A stretch of DNA of 64,000 bases from Endomychus coccineus (GCA_958510875.1 OY294072.1:2604001-2668000), one strand, 5' to 3'; shown: positions 8,760-17,514, counted from the stretch's first letter. Translations and numbers: made by a program. Notes: a model not told the origin generated them from the sequence alone.

Positions 8760-8763
8760 CTGT

Positions 8764-9546
8764 ATGGAAGCGTACGTAGGAGAAGGTGTTCTCAATACGC
8801 TTATAAACAAGCTCCCGTTTGAACTTCATATTCCTGGTTATCAATTCTGTGGTCCCGGTACAAAATTAGAAGAACGGTTGAGAAGAGGAGATTCAGGTAT
8901 CAATCCACTCGATAAAGCTTGCCGCCAACACGATATTCCATATCTGCGAAACGCTAGTTTGGAAGGACGTCACGAGGCGGATAAAATATTAGAAAACGCT
9001 GCTTGGCAACGTGTCAAATCTAAAGACACAAAATTTGGAGAAAGGATTGCCGCTTTCGGTGTAAATAAAATTATGAAGGCAAAGAGGAAATTGGGAATGG
9101 GTATGAGAAAGAAGGTTGGGTTCGGAAGTGCAATTGTCGATGGGGTGAGAAAAGTTATGAAGAATAAGTTTGACTCATCCAATCTGAAGAAAACATCCCA
9201 AACAGCGTTGAAAGTTGCACGAAAACAATTCAAAAAAGCGGGTGGTCGGAAAAATGTTCGGTTACCAAGAGTAATTCCTATTCCAAAGACTGGAGGATTT
9301 CTACCATTTTTAATACCTCTGTTTGCCGGCTTATCAGCTGCTGGAGCATTGGCGGGGGGTGGTGCAGGCATCGCTAAGGCCGTCAACGACAGCGAAGCAG
9401 CTCGGAAAACCTTGGAGGAAACGGAAAGACATAATAAAACAATGGAAGCTATAGCTTTGGGGAAACAAGGATCTGGTCTATATTTGAAAAAGTATCGCAA
9501 AGGTCTTGGTCTATATTTAAATAAACATCCAAAAAACTGTCAGTAA
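8764..9546 (+). CDS. PLA2/pX-like minor capsid protein (A)
   Basis: This is the intact 260-aa copy. The N-terminal phospholipase A2 domain has the calcium loop YQFCGPGT (26-33) and catalytic His56-Asp57 within ACRQHDIPY. A basic linker follows (about 104-170), then a proline/glycine/alanine hydrophobic segment (about 171-203) like adenovirus pX or a membrane-active peptide, a short helix, and a tail with the repeat SGLYLKK...GLGLYLNK. Parvovirus VP1 uses this type of PLA2 to breach endosomes, and an equivalent role in entry is inferred. The last codons contain A AAA AAC (9531-9537), which sets up a -1 shift into the protease frame. Confidence 0.8.
   Translation: MEAYVGEGVLNTLINKLPFELHIPGYQFCGPGTKLEERLRRGDSGINPLDKACRQHDIPYLRNASLEGRHEADKILENAAWQRVKSKDTKFGERIAAFGVNKIMKAKRKLGMGMRKKVGFGSAIVDGVRKVMKNKFDSSNLKKTSQTALKVARKQFKKAGGRKNVRLPRVIPIPKTGGFLPFLIPLFAGLSAAGALAGGGAGIAKAVNDSEAARKTLEETERHNKTMEAIALGKQGSGLYLKKYRKGLGLYLNKHPKNCQ
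9531..9537 (+). promoter_or_regulatory. Candidate -1 ribosomal frameshift site A AAA AAC
   Basis: This heptamer is in the classical X XXY YYZ register of the PLA2/pX frame (codons AAA 9532-9534, AAC 9535-9537), nine bases before its stop. A one-base slip backwards enters the protease frame, which opens only at 9525. Identical heptamers in the same register occur at 1064-1070 (B) and 18254-18260 on the minus strand (C). Confidence 0.6.
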
Positions 9547-9917
9547 ACCTACCCAGAAGACCTCTGACCGATCTCGATCTACGAAAACTAGCAGAAGCTC
9601 TGAAAATTCCCCATTTTAGAGGAGTATTTATGCGTGATGAACTACCATCCAACGGACCATGGAAAAACGAGCGTGGAATAGTTAATTTAGATAGCTCGGA
9701 CAATGGAGGCACTCACTGGGTTGGGTTTAATAAAGTCGGTGATACAGTTTTATATTATGATAGTTTTGGCAATTTACGCCCCCCTCGCGAACTAGTGGAT
9801 TATTTCAAAAAGTGTAAGATATTATTCAATCACGATAATTTTCAACAATATAACACTTATAATTGTGGTCAGTTATGTTTAGATTTCCTCTCTAACTCTT
9901 CAGTTGTGCTCGACTAA
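9531..9917 (+). CDS. Adenain-like maturation protease (A), probably frameshift-expressed
   Basis: This is a cysteine protease of the adenovirus type that would mature capsid proteins. Counting from the first ATG at 9630, the catalytic triad is His29 (GTHWVGF), Asp44 (YYDSFG) and Cys79 (YNCGQLCL). Conserved protein sequence (LPRRPLTDLDL, KIPHFRGVF) lies upstream of that ATG and matches copy B, so translation must start earlier, yet no ATG exists there. The frame is open only from 9525, right at the slippery heptamer. A PLA2/pX-protease fusion made by -1 frameshifting is the simplest reading. An ATG start at 9630 would lose the conserved N-terminus. Confidence 0.75.
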   Translation, partial: KKLSVNLPRRPLTDLDLRKLAEALKIPHFRGVFMRDELPSNGPWKNERGIVNLDSSDNGGTHWVGFNKVGDTVLYYDSFGNLRPPRELVDYFKKCKILFNHDNFQQYNTYNCGQLCLDFLSNSSVVLD

Positions 9918-9932
9918 CCCTGCATTTATTAG

Positions 9933-9967
9933 TATATAAATAGATTGTTGGTAAAGTTTGCATCAAT
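9933..9967 (+). promoter_or_regulatory. TATA box and initiator-like site of the A penton gene
   Basis: TATATAAATAG at 9933-9943 is followed about 30 bases later by TCAAT at 9963-9967, directly before the ATG at 9969. The same TATA block precedes the D penton gene at about 57191. Confidence 0.45.
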
Positions 9968-9968
9968 C

Positions 9969-10712
9969 ATGTCTCAGACGTTCACTATCACGGGTAAGAG
10001 CTCCCGCTTATCTGTAGATTTCCACCCACCTATAGAACTAGATCCTCATTCATATTATTCTATCGCACTTGTTGGCTTGCATACGTACAATAGCATTCCG
10101 AACATTGAAGAAGGTTTTAATAAATTTTATTATAAAAATGTGAAGGGTGAGGAAGAAGTAGTAACTATACCTACGGGGTCCTACGAGTTGACAGACATCG
10201 AGGATTTCATACAAAGTGCAGTTTGTGGGATAGGAGTGAAGCAAGAAGAACGTGACCGGAAATTATCAATAAAATCTAACAACAACACTCTACACACAGA
10301 GCTGAAGAGTGATTTTGAAGTGAATTTTATTCCTAAAGATAGTATAAGCGAACTGTTGGGATTCAGCAAAAAGAAATTGACATCTCGCGAACTACACGTA
10401 TCTGATCGACCTATAAACATAATCAAAGTTCAAACAATACGTGTTGAGTGTAACTTAACCGCAGGAGCATATTATAACAATAAGATAGCTCATACGATAT
10501 ATGAGTTCTCACCTCTTGTACCACCTGGGTTTTCCATTGATATAGAGCCGAAGAATCTTATTTATCTACCGGTCATCAGCAAGACGTCCTTCGATAACAT
10601 CACGCTGAATATTTTAGATCAGAATTGGAAACCGGTAAATTTTCGTGGAGAAGAAATTATTATACGATTGGAATTGAAAAAGATCGTTAGGGATTATACC
10701 TCACAACAATAA
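9969..10712 (+). CDS. Penton-like minor capsid protein (A)
   Basis: This is a 247-aa predicted single jelly-roll vertex protein, intact. The ATG at 9969 (MSQTFTITG) is chosen because it follows the TATA/initiator pair and matches the start in B and D; upstream in-frame codons have no ATG. Landmarks shared with B are YY.IALVGLHTYNSIPNIE, IPTGSYELTDIEDFIQ, ISELLGFSKKKL and the C-terminal KPVNFRGEE. The D copy at 57229 is nearly identical. It lies between the protease and capsid genes, the usual place in Polintons. Confidence 0.75.
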   Translation: MSQTFTITGKSSRLSVDFHPPIELDPHSYYSIALVGLHTYNSIPNIEEGFNKFYYKNVKGEEEVVTIPTGSYELTDIEDFIQSAVCGIGVKQEERDRKLSIKSNNNTLHTELKSDFEVNFIPKDSISELLGFSKKKLTSRELHVSDRPINIIKVQTIRVECNLTAGAYYNNKIAHTIYEFSPLVPPGFSIDIEPKNLIYLPVISKTSFDNITLNILDQNWKPVNFRGEEIIIRLELKKIVRDYTSQQ

Positions 10713-10792
10713 ATAATAATCCAATACTCACCACCACTCATTATATGAAAGGAATTCAACTGAGAAAGTTGCAGTAGCCATCACTTGAGAAC

Positions 10793-10972
10793 ATGGGTTT
10801 GGATTTCAGCAATAAAAGACATCTCCATAGTGGTCATCAGTCATTATCTACAACGAGCTCGAGGGAGAAGGTTGCTTCTGCATCACTATCATTGGAAAAT
10901 ATCAATTTTTTGAAGTCCCTTGGTTACAATGTCGGAAAAACTTCAAATATTCAACGAGCCAAACTTCAATGA
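10793..10972 (+). CDS. Small 59-aa protein overlapping the capsid gene start (A)
   Basis: This is a short ORF (MGLDFSNKR...) rich in Ser, Lys and His, with FLKSLGYNVGK near its end. Its last 44 bases overlap the capsid gene in another frame. B carries a 48-aa equivalent in the same position with the related ending LQSLGFRLK. Function unknown; conserved placement supports it being translated. Confidence 0.45.
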   Translation: MGLDFSNKRHLHSGHQSLSTTSSREKVASASLSLENINFLKSLGYNVGKTSNIQRAKLQ

Positions 10973-12131
10973 AGACATCATCCGAGAAGAAACTCATACC
11001 TACTATCCCCACACAACATCTTTTGGCAACAGCGATGAAATTGAGATATTAATCAATCAACAAGATGTGTTGGTAGATTTGGCCTCGTCTGCTTTATTCT
11101 TCGAGGCAGAATTCCAGCCAGAAGCAAGTGGTGATGGTGAATGTAAACTAACGAATAATTTCGGAGCGTTTCTCTTCGAATATATCAGTTATGAATTGAA
11201 TGGAAAAGAGATAGACAAAGTACGTGATCCTGGTATTGTCAGCACCATCAGAGCTTATCTAACATATGCCAAACATGAATCTATACCTCTAGCTATTTCT
11301 GGATGGTCATTTAGGGATGTATTGAGTTCAGTCTACAATAATAAAATCAATTTATGGATACCGTTGAATTTTCTACTAGGCCTATTCATTGACTGTAACA
11401 AAGTTTTGAGTGGAAAACATAAGCTGCGCTTGATAAGGTCTCGAACCGATAACGATTGCTATACTAATAGCACAGGCACGAAAACGGCTAAAATAAATGT
11501 GAAGACGATAGCATTGAAAGTGCGACATGTGTTTCCAAGTGATCAAGTTAAATTTCAAATGTTGGGGAATTTGAGTGCTGAGAAGCCTATTTTGATTCCA
11601 TTCCGTAGTTGGGATCTGCATGAAAATCCGTTGATGAAGGAGAGCACTCGCGAAATTTGGGCTGTTAAAACTTCAATGAATTTGGAACGACCCAGATATG
11701 TGATTCTAGCTTTCCAAACTGATCGAAAAAATAATCCTGTTAAGCACAGTGCATATTTCGATAATATAAACTTGCTAAATGTTAAATTATACTTGAATTC
11801 AGAGTGTTATCCATATGAAGCAATGAAATTGAATTTCACCGACCAGCAATACGTGGAAGCATATCAGATGTGCTATGATTTCCAGAAATCATTTTCAAAT
11901 AAAATAATAAGCGAACTCATGTTGGATTATATAGCATTCAAGAATAGAGCAATTTATGTGATTGACTGTTCAAAACAAAACGATGCTATAAAGTCATCAA
12001 CAGTTGACGTCAAACTAGAGATGGAAAGTTTCCTGAATTTCCCCAAAAACACCAGGGCTTATTGCATCATCATTAACGATCGTATAATGGAGTATTCTCC
12101 GATTACAGGATCAGTTCGGAATTTGGTGTGA
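10929..12131 (+). CDS. Double jelly-roll major capsid protein (A)
   Basis: This is the main capsid (hexon-like) protein of the predicted Polinton virion, 400 aa. The ATG at 10929 (MSEKLQIFNEP) is used; an upstream in-frame TTG is not needed. Landmarks shared with B and D are NFGAFLFEYISYE, KVRDPGIVST, a central RSRTDNDC, PFRSWDLHENP, REIWAVKTS, a C-terminal LDYIAFKNRAIYVIDCSKQ and a closing AYCIIINDRIMEYSP. The frame is intact and ends near a polyadenylation-type AATAAA at about 12203. The identification rests on gene order and family resemblance. It is shorter than many Polinton capsid proteins. Confidence 0.75.
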   Translation: MSEKLQIFNEPNFNEDIIREETHTYYPHTTSFGNSDEIEILINQQDVLVDLASSALFFEAEFQPEASGDGECKLTNNFGAFLFEYISYELNGKEIDKVRDPGIVSTIRAYLTYAKHESIPLAISGWSFRDVLSSVYNNKINLWIPLNFLLGLFIDCNKVLSGKHKLRLIRSRTDNDCYTNSTGTKTAKINVKTIALKVRHVFPSDQVKFQMLGNLSAEKPILIPFRSWDLHENPLMKESTREIWAVKTSMNLERPRYVILAFQTDRKNNPVKHSAYFDNINLLNVKLYLNSECYPYEAMKLNFTDQQYVEAYQMCYDFQKSFSNKIISELMLDYIAFKNRAIYVIDCSKQNDAIKSSTVDVKLEMESFLNFPKNTRAYCIIINDRIMEYSPITGSVRNLV

Positions 12132-12457
12132 AGAACCAGGTGATGAATCATAATGTTATAATTTATGTTCTAAATGATGTGCTATCAAAATGTATCTTTC
12201 CCAATAAATGTTATTATTATTATATTTGATATTTTATTTCTCAAACGGTAGGTGGTGATGTAAACATCCGACGATCATAGTTTGTAAACTATGGTAGTCG
12301 GTTGCTGGAAATGAAACAAATTGAAACAACTAGTGACGTTATCAGTCAGTTATCAACGTTTGCAATGATATCGAAACGGAGAGTTACCCCCCACCCTCAC
12401 TATTCACGTTCACGTTCTCACGTATGTAAGAGAGAATCATTTCAGAAAATGTTCAGT
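12132..12457 (+). other. Gap after the A capsid gene
   Basis: AATAAA at about 12203 and T/A-rich sequence suggest the capsid transcript ends here. A 62-aa open frame (12302-12490) has no recognisable features and is not claimed as a gene. Confidence 0.4.
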
Positions 12458-12464
12458 TATAAAA
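12458..12464 (+). promoter_or_regulatory. TATA box before the MSV199-type gene
   Basis: TATAAAAA lies about 40 bases before the likely start of the MSV199-type coding region, with TTCAAAT about 30 bases downstream as a weak initiator. Confidence 0.35.
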
Positions 12465-12497
12465 ATGAACTAAGCAGCGTGCGTTCGTGATTCAAAT

Positions 12498-13363
12498 GTG
12501 GCTACATGGTCCACCAACAATTTTATTAAGTTAACAGTTAATGAAGTGTGTCTAAAATTTGGGATCGATATAAGAAACGATAAAAGAAACTATTTATTTT
12601 GGAATATTCAACTAAACCAACGCGTTCTGATGAATGAAGATCTATTGGATTGGTTAGGTTATAGCGGCAAAAAATATCATGCTAAAAAGGGTGTTATAAC
12701 AAGATTGTTGAGGAAAAACCCGCATATACACCATTTAGAAATTTGTGATAAGACTGATGCACGAAAGAAATATTATGTTCTAGATGCTATTGATTTCGAA
12801 TCATTATTGATGCAAATGCGAACTCCTAAAGTCATCGAGTTACGTGAACTGTTTTCGTTAATGAAATTTATTATGATGAAATATTGTGAGTACGAGAAAT
12901 TCTATGAACAACAAGAACGTGAAAGAGCTGAGGAACGTGAATGTCTTGCGAATGAACGATCTCAACGCTTATCTCAACAAATTCAAATGAATGTTATCAC
13001 CTTACGGAATAACATTGCACCAAATATTGTTCCACCTCCTATAAATTTCGGAAAGAGACGAAATTTAGGTAATTACTTTGTTTTTTATAATAAAATTTAT
13101 ATAATATATATTATTTAGGATTATATCGAACATCGAATGATATGAGACCAGAATGGTACCTAATGCGTCGACAGGAGGATGGTTGGCGTGATGCCGACAG
13201 AAAATTACAAAATCGGGGAATGCGATTAATACGTAAATGGTCTAACATATCTCATGCTATCGATATTGGTAACGAAGTGAAACAGAATTTCCGCCGCGAT
13301 TTGAAATGGTATACGAGAGGAAATATTATTCATGCCGCAGAAGAAGAGGGGGTGAACAATTGA
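12498..13363 (+). CDS. MSV199/DUF3627-type protein with one small intron (A)
   Basis: The N-terminal part resembles the MSV199 domain of insect poxvirus, iridovirus and baculovirus proteins (VNEVCLKFGID, DLLDWLGYSGKKYHAKKGVI, LLRKN). A Glu/Arg-rich coiled coil follows (about residues 133-160). The C-terminal part (RPEWYLMRRQEDGW) resembles the DUF3627 tail that normally accompanies MSV199. The two parts are in different frames, separated by 13069-13118, which has GT...AG ends. Removing it keeps the frame, so the coding parts are 12498-13068 and 13119-13363. The first codon is uncertain: the frame begins at GTG (12498) beside ATGTGG, which could be a TG duplication that spoiled an original ATG. 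Probable DNA-binding or regulatory role. Confidence 0.65.
13069..13118 (+). other. Candidate 50-bp spliceosomal intron
   Basis: The donor is TTTAG|GTAATT and the acceptor is TTATTTAG|GATTA. The interval is about 90 percent A/T, contains in-frame stops and restores the reading frame when removed. The size fits short insect introns. Confidence 0.65.
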
Positions 13364-13506
13364 TTAGTGATATCAACATCAAGTCATTGATAGAATGTGT
13401 TATCAATCACAAAAATAAAGCTTATGAACTAGCAAATGATAATGTCAATATATTATTATAATTATCATTCCTTTTGTTTTATTAAAACACTTATATCTCC
13501 ATACAA

Positions 13507-14010
13507 TCATTTATTTACATGGTAAATAGCCTTCTTTACATATTTAACAAACATTTTCAACATTGGTACTGATAAAGAAGATAAAATTGCATACAAAATT
13601 GCGAAAATTTTAGAAATTTCTTCGTCTAGTGAGGATGATGTACGTGTGGATGGTGTTGATATTGTCTTTTGTATGACATGTGGTAAACATGATGATTGTT
13701 GGAGCAATTGCCATTCAGCCATATCTCCCTCACTCCGATCAAAGAATAAAAGTTTAAGTTTATAATGTATGGTGGTACGATTATCTTGAGGAATGTTGAA
13801 TGCGAATACCTCTAATTGATTATCGTTGATTTTTCTAAAATTCATCGGAATCCATTCGGTACGGTTACAACCCCCACCACCATCGGTTGCAACATCCTTC
13901 AGACAAATATAAATGCGCTCCACGTGTTGGGGAACGTTTGCGTATAGAATACCATTCAGAATTGTGGTTAGAATCACGAAATTTGTTTTTAACATCCCCA
14001 CTCCCATCAT
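13507..14010 (-). CDS. Putative secreted or type I membrane glycoprotein of A
   Basis: I do not recognise this protein. It runs against all other genes of A and ends about 140 bases from the MSV199-type gene. The ATG at 14010 gives a hydrophobic N-terminus (MLKTNFVILTTILNGILYA) that looks like a signal peptide. A roughly 100-residue ectodomain follows with two N-glycosylation motifs (NRT twice) and three to four cysteines, then a Ser/Thr-rich stalk, a C-terminal hydrophobic segment (IFAILYAILSSLSVPMLKMF) and a basic end. This is the layout of a cell-surface or envelope protein. No homologous ORF is visible in B, C or D. The frame is open. Confidence 0.5.
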   Translation of the reverse strand: MMGVGMLKTNFVILTTILNGILYANVPQHVERIYICLKDVATDGGGGCNRTEWIPMNFRKINDNQLEVFAFNIPQDNRTTIHYKLKLLFFDRSEGDMAEWQLLQQSSCLPHVIQKTISTPSTRTSSSLDEEISKIFAILYAILSSLSVPMLKMFVKYVKKAIYHVNK

Positions 14011-14221
14011 TATCTTCACTTTTTGCACTTGTAAATGTATTCAACAACAATAACTTTCATTTTATGTTCGTAAAAATTGAAGTCTCTTCTTAGTTCATGA
14101 ACTTTCTCCACAAATTTTCTAAGTATACGTGTGTATTCTTCAAAAGATATATGCATAATGACACATTTACAAACTTACTGGATATCTTTATCATAACCTC
14201 CAACTATTCACATTTACACAT

Positions 14222-15808
14222 AGAGTATCATTATTATTACTCGCATTTCATTCCTCATCTGACCATCATAGTTCGTGAACGATGATGACGTCATCATCGT
14301 TCGTAAACTATGGTCGCCGGGTTGAATCAGTTACTGTCATTGGCTTGAAGCAGTGACTTCATCATCGTTCGTGAACTATGGTCGCCGGATTGAATCAGTT
14401 ACTGTCATCGGTTCGAAGCAGTGACGTCATCATCGTTCGTAAACTATGGTCGCCGGATTGAAACAATGACAAAGCAGTCTTTGTCACGTGGTGGTGACAC
14501 CTACACGAAGCAGCCTGTACCTTCGGTCCGCCATGACATCTGTCACGTGACACCTACACGAAGCAGCCTGTACCTTTAGCTCACCATGACAGCTGTCACG
14601 TGTTGGTGACACCTACACGAAGCAACCTGTACCTTTGGTTCACCATGACAGCTGTCATATGGTGGCGACATCTCCATGAAGCAGCCTGTACCCAAGGGTC
14701 GCCATGACAGCTGTCACGTGGTGGCGACATCTCCACGAAGCATTCTGTACCTTCGATGACAGCTGTCACGTGGTGGTGACATCTCCATGAAGCAGCCTGT
14801 ACCTTTGGACCCAAGGTACAGATTGCTTCCTAGAGGTGGCGGAGCCCCCTCCACGAAGCAGTCTGTACCTTGGGTTCGCCATGACAGCTGTACCTTATGG
14901 TCGCCATGACAGCTGGACTTTATGGTAGCCATGACAGCTGTACCTCATGCTCGCCATGACAGCTGTACCTCATGCTCGCCATGACAGCTGGACTTTATGG
15001 TCGCCATGACAGCTGGACCTTATGGTCACCATGACAGCTGTCACTTGGTGGTGACACCTACACGAAGCAACCTGTACCTCATGATTGCCATGACAGCTGG
15101 TCCTTATGGTCGCCATGACAGCTGGTCCTTATGTCCGCCATGACAGCTGGTCCTTATTGCTTCCTAGAAGTGGGCGGAGCCCCCTCCACGAAGCAGTCTG
15201 TACCTTAGGTCCGCCATGACAGCTGTCACTTGATGGCGACATCTCTACGAAGCAATCTGTACCTTAGGTCCGCCATGACAGCTGGTCCTTATGGCCGCCA
15301 TGACAGCTGGTCCTTATGGTCGCCATGACAGCTGGTCCTTATACTCACCATGACAGCTGGTCCTTATGGTCGCCATGACAGCTGGTCCTTATGGTCGCCA
15401 TGACAGCTGGTCCTTATGGTCGCCATGACAGCAGGTCCTTATGGACGCCATGACAGCTGGTCCTTATGGTCGCCATGACAGCTGGTCCTTATGGACGCCA
15501 TGACAGCTGGTTCTTATGGTCGCCATGACAGCTGGTTCTTATGGTCGCCATGACAGCTGGACCTTATGGTCGCCATGACAGTTGGACCTTAGGGCCGCCA
15601 TGCTGCCATGTGTTAGTCACGTGACTCTGTACATGTGACACACTTTTTGAACACACCCTGTATACTCTTTACAAATAAAATAAAATCCTTATCACCTACA
15701 TCCTTTCAAAACTGATAAGGACGAGCTCATGCACCGGATGCACATCGACAGCTAGACCGGAAGTGGAGACCGGATATCCTGGTCGAGAACTAGCCCAGTT
15801 CATCTACT
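14222..15808 (-). repeat. Right terminal inverted repeat of A
   Basis: This is the reverse complement of the left TIR, with the same order of blocks from inside outwards: CATCATTATTATTACTCG, the TGACGTCA palindrome and 70-bp units, mixed AGGTACAG units, then the 25-bp CCATGACAGCTGG... array to about 15600 and a 200-base unique end. Some repeat counts differ from the left copy, as expected for tandem arrays. Confidence 0.85.
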
Positions 15809-15814
15809 GCTGAG
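15809..15814. repeat. 6-bp target site duplication of element A, right copy
   Basis: GCTGAG, identical to 2936-2941, lies immediately outside the right TIR. Confidence 0.9.
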
Positions 15815-16960
15815 TATAGATCGATTACACCGTTCGTTAAAGCCTTCAATAACAGCGACATCTTGGAGTTTGGAATAAATCAAGTGGACGCGTTTTTTTC
15901 CATGAAGGATACTCTATTGGTGATCAAGGGAAAAATCGAAGTGAAGGGTGGAGGTAATGTTATATTGTTACCGAATTATGGAGCCTTCCTTTTCGACTCT
16001 TGCTCGTACGTTGAGAGTGGTAGGGACATCGAAACAGTTCGAGATCCTGGTATAGTCAGCGCTGTTCGAGCATTCACCTGCTACACCCCTACAGCTTCTA
16101 CGAATATGGCTACCGCTAGTTGGTTGTAACCCCTTGAGAGCGTAGTTTTGCACGAAACTAAATCATTCAGTCTATTGATTCCACTGAAGCATATATTCAA
16201 CATTTTCAACGATTACCCGATGATTACATTTGGTAGGCAGACTATTCGATTGGTGCGTGCTTGAAACGATAACGATTGCGTTAACATTGAAACCGCCACG
16301 ACCACCGTTAAATTCCTGATTGATAGCATGGAATTGAAAGTGAAGTATATCTATCCTAACGATATAATTAGAGAAAAGCTCTTGCGAGCAATCAATAGTG
16401 ATTCGCCCATCCTAATTCCATTCCGGAAGTGGGAATGCCATGAGCTTCCTGCCATAACAAGCGAGGCCTGACGAGAAATTTGGGCGGTTAAGACTAGTGC
16501 GGCAGTTGAAAAACCTCGCTATGTCATAGTATTCTTTCAAACGGACAAACGAAACAATGTGAAGGCTAACCCCACAATATTTGATCATCTGGATATAACA
16601 AGTATTCGCTTATCTCTAAACGGTGAATATTACCCTAACGAGCGAATGAACTTGGACTTTGCTAAGGATGATTTCGCGCTCGCTCACCATAACTATACAG
16701 AGTTCTACTCTAGCTATACAAATTCCTCGTCGGCTGTGAAACAACCAATGTTAGATTACACCAGTTTCAAAAAGCGCGCCCTCTACATAATCGATTGTTC
16801 AAAACAGGAGGAAGCAGTGAAATCTGCAACTGTTGATGTGCGATTGGAAATCGAGGCAGATAAGGGATTTTCAGCCAATACGGAAGCATATTGTATCATC
16901 ATTCACGATTGTTTGATGGAGTACTCCCCATTCTCGGAAATAGTTAAAAGTCTGATCTAA
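15815..16960 (+). pseudogene. Major capsid protein of B, 3' part with three stop codons
   Basis: This continues in frame from 2941. It keeps the capsid landmarks NYGAFLFDSCSYVE, TVRDPGIVS, PFRKWECHE, REIWAVKTS, LDYTSFKKRALYIIDCSKQ and a closing AYCIIIHDCLMEYSP. In-frame stops occur at about 16127, 16262 and 16468. Each can be explained by one C-to-T change (CAA to TAA once, CGA to TGA twice), judging by A and D. Apart from these the frame appears to hold. The gene is dead both from the insertion of A and from these stops. Confidence 0.8.
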
Positions 16961-17007
16961 AACTTGCTGCCTAACGACTATGAGCGATCAGTTTAGTACA
17001 AGCCATC

Positions 17008-17514
17008 ATGAGGATAGCATTGGTTGACATTCAGGGGTTCATCATCGATGATGTGTTTCATCCTAAAGAAATGTCTATACAAATTGGGTTCAAACGACAT
17101 TATTCGTTATTTAAGCCGCCCACACCGCTAACCATGTTGAGTGAGAAGGACCGAAAATCCTCTCGGTATTTGGAACATTTTTGTCATGGTTTGGAATATA
17201 CATCTGGGGATGTGGAATATGAAGAAATTGAAACTATCCTAAGATTGACTCTACTGTGTGCAGCAGACATTATATATGTTCGAGGTCATCAAAAAGCAGA
17301 ATTTGTCGCGAATAAGTGTAAGGAGCTAGATATCTCTCCACGAATCGTAGATGTATGCAGTTTCGACAACACCCTATGCCAAACAGTGAAATTCGAGCCT
17401 ACAAACAGACTGAGCTGTCTAAATCATCGTAATGATGGAGGGAAATATATGTGTGCGGTCAACCATGTCGATAATCTGCAACATTGGTTCCTCACGATCA
17501 TACTTCCCAAATGA
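17008..17514 (+). CDS. Unrecognised 168-aa Polinton-associated protein of B
   Basis: This is an intact ORF after the B capsid gene. It opens MRIALVDIQGFIID, followed by a FKPPTPL segment, HGLEYTSGDVEYEE, an ADIIYVRGHQKAEFV stretch and a Cys/His-containing end (SCLNH, HWFLTIILPK). I recall similar uncharacterised ORFs near Polinton genes in insects, but can name no function. The early acidic residue in ALVDIQGF and the later IYVRG suggest an RNase H/exonuclease-like fold, which is only a guess. TCAGTTT at about 16989 could be its initiator. AATAAATAAAAA follows the stop. Confidence 0.5.
   Translation: MRIALVDIQGFIIDDVFHPKEMSIQIGFKRHYSLFKPPTPLTMLSEKDRKSSRYLEHFCHGLEYTSGDVEYEEIETILRLTLLCAADIIYVRGHQKAEFVANKCKELDISPRIVDVCSFDNTLCQTVKFEPTNRLSCLNHRNDGGKYMCAVNHVDNLQHWFLTIILPK

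Larger units (their letters stand above)
2942..15808. mobile_element. Maverick/Polinton element A (12.9 kb, complete ends)
   Basis: This is a whole element bounded by long inverted repeats (left about 2942-4665, right about 14222-15808) and by the 6-bp duplication GCTGAG. The termini read AGTAGATGAACTGGG inwards from both ends. Gene order on the plus strand is ATPase, DUF8207-like, fibre-like, integrase, PLA2/pX, protease, penton, small ORF, major capsid, MSV199-type. A membrane protein gene on the minus strand follows. No DNA polymerase gene is present. Two genes are lightly damaged (a stop codon in the DUF8207-like gene, a frameshift in the fibre-like gene). The integrase, ATPase, protease, penton and capsid frames are open, so the copy is young but probably not autonomous. 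Confidence 0.9.

Noticed and set aside
12302..12490. 62-codon ORF before the MSV199-type gene
   Set aside because: No recognisable features; overlaps the likely TATA box. It could be an upstream exon, but nothing supports this.
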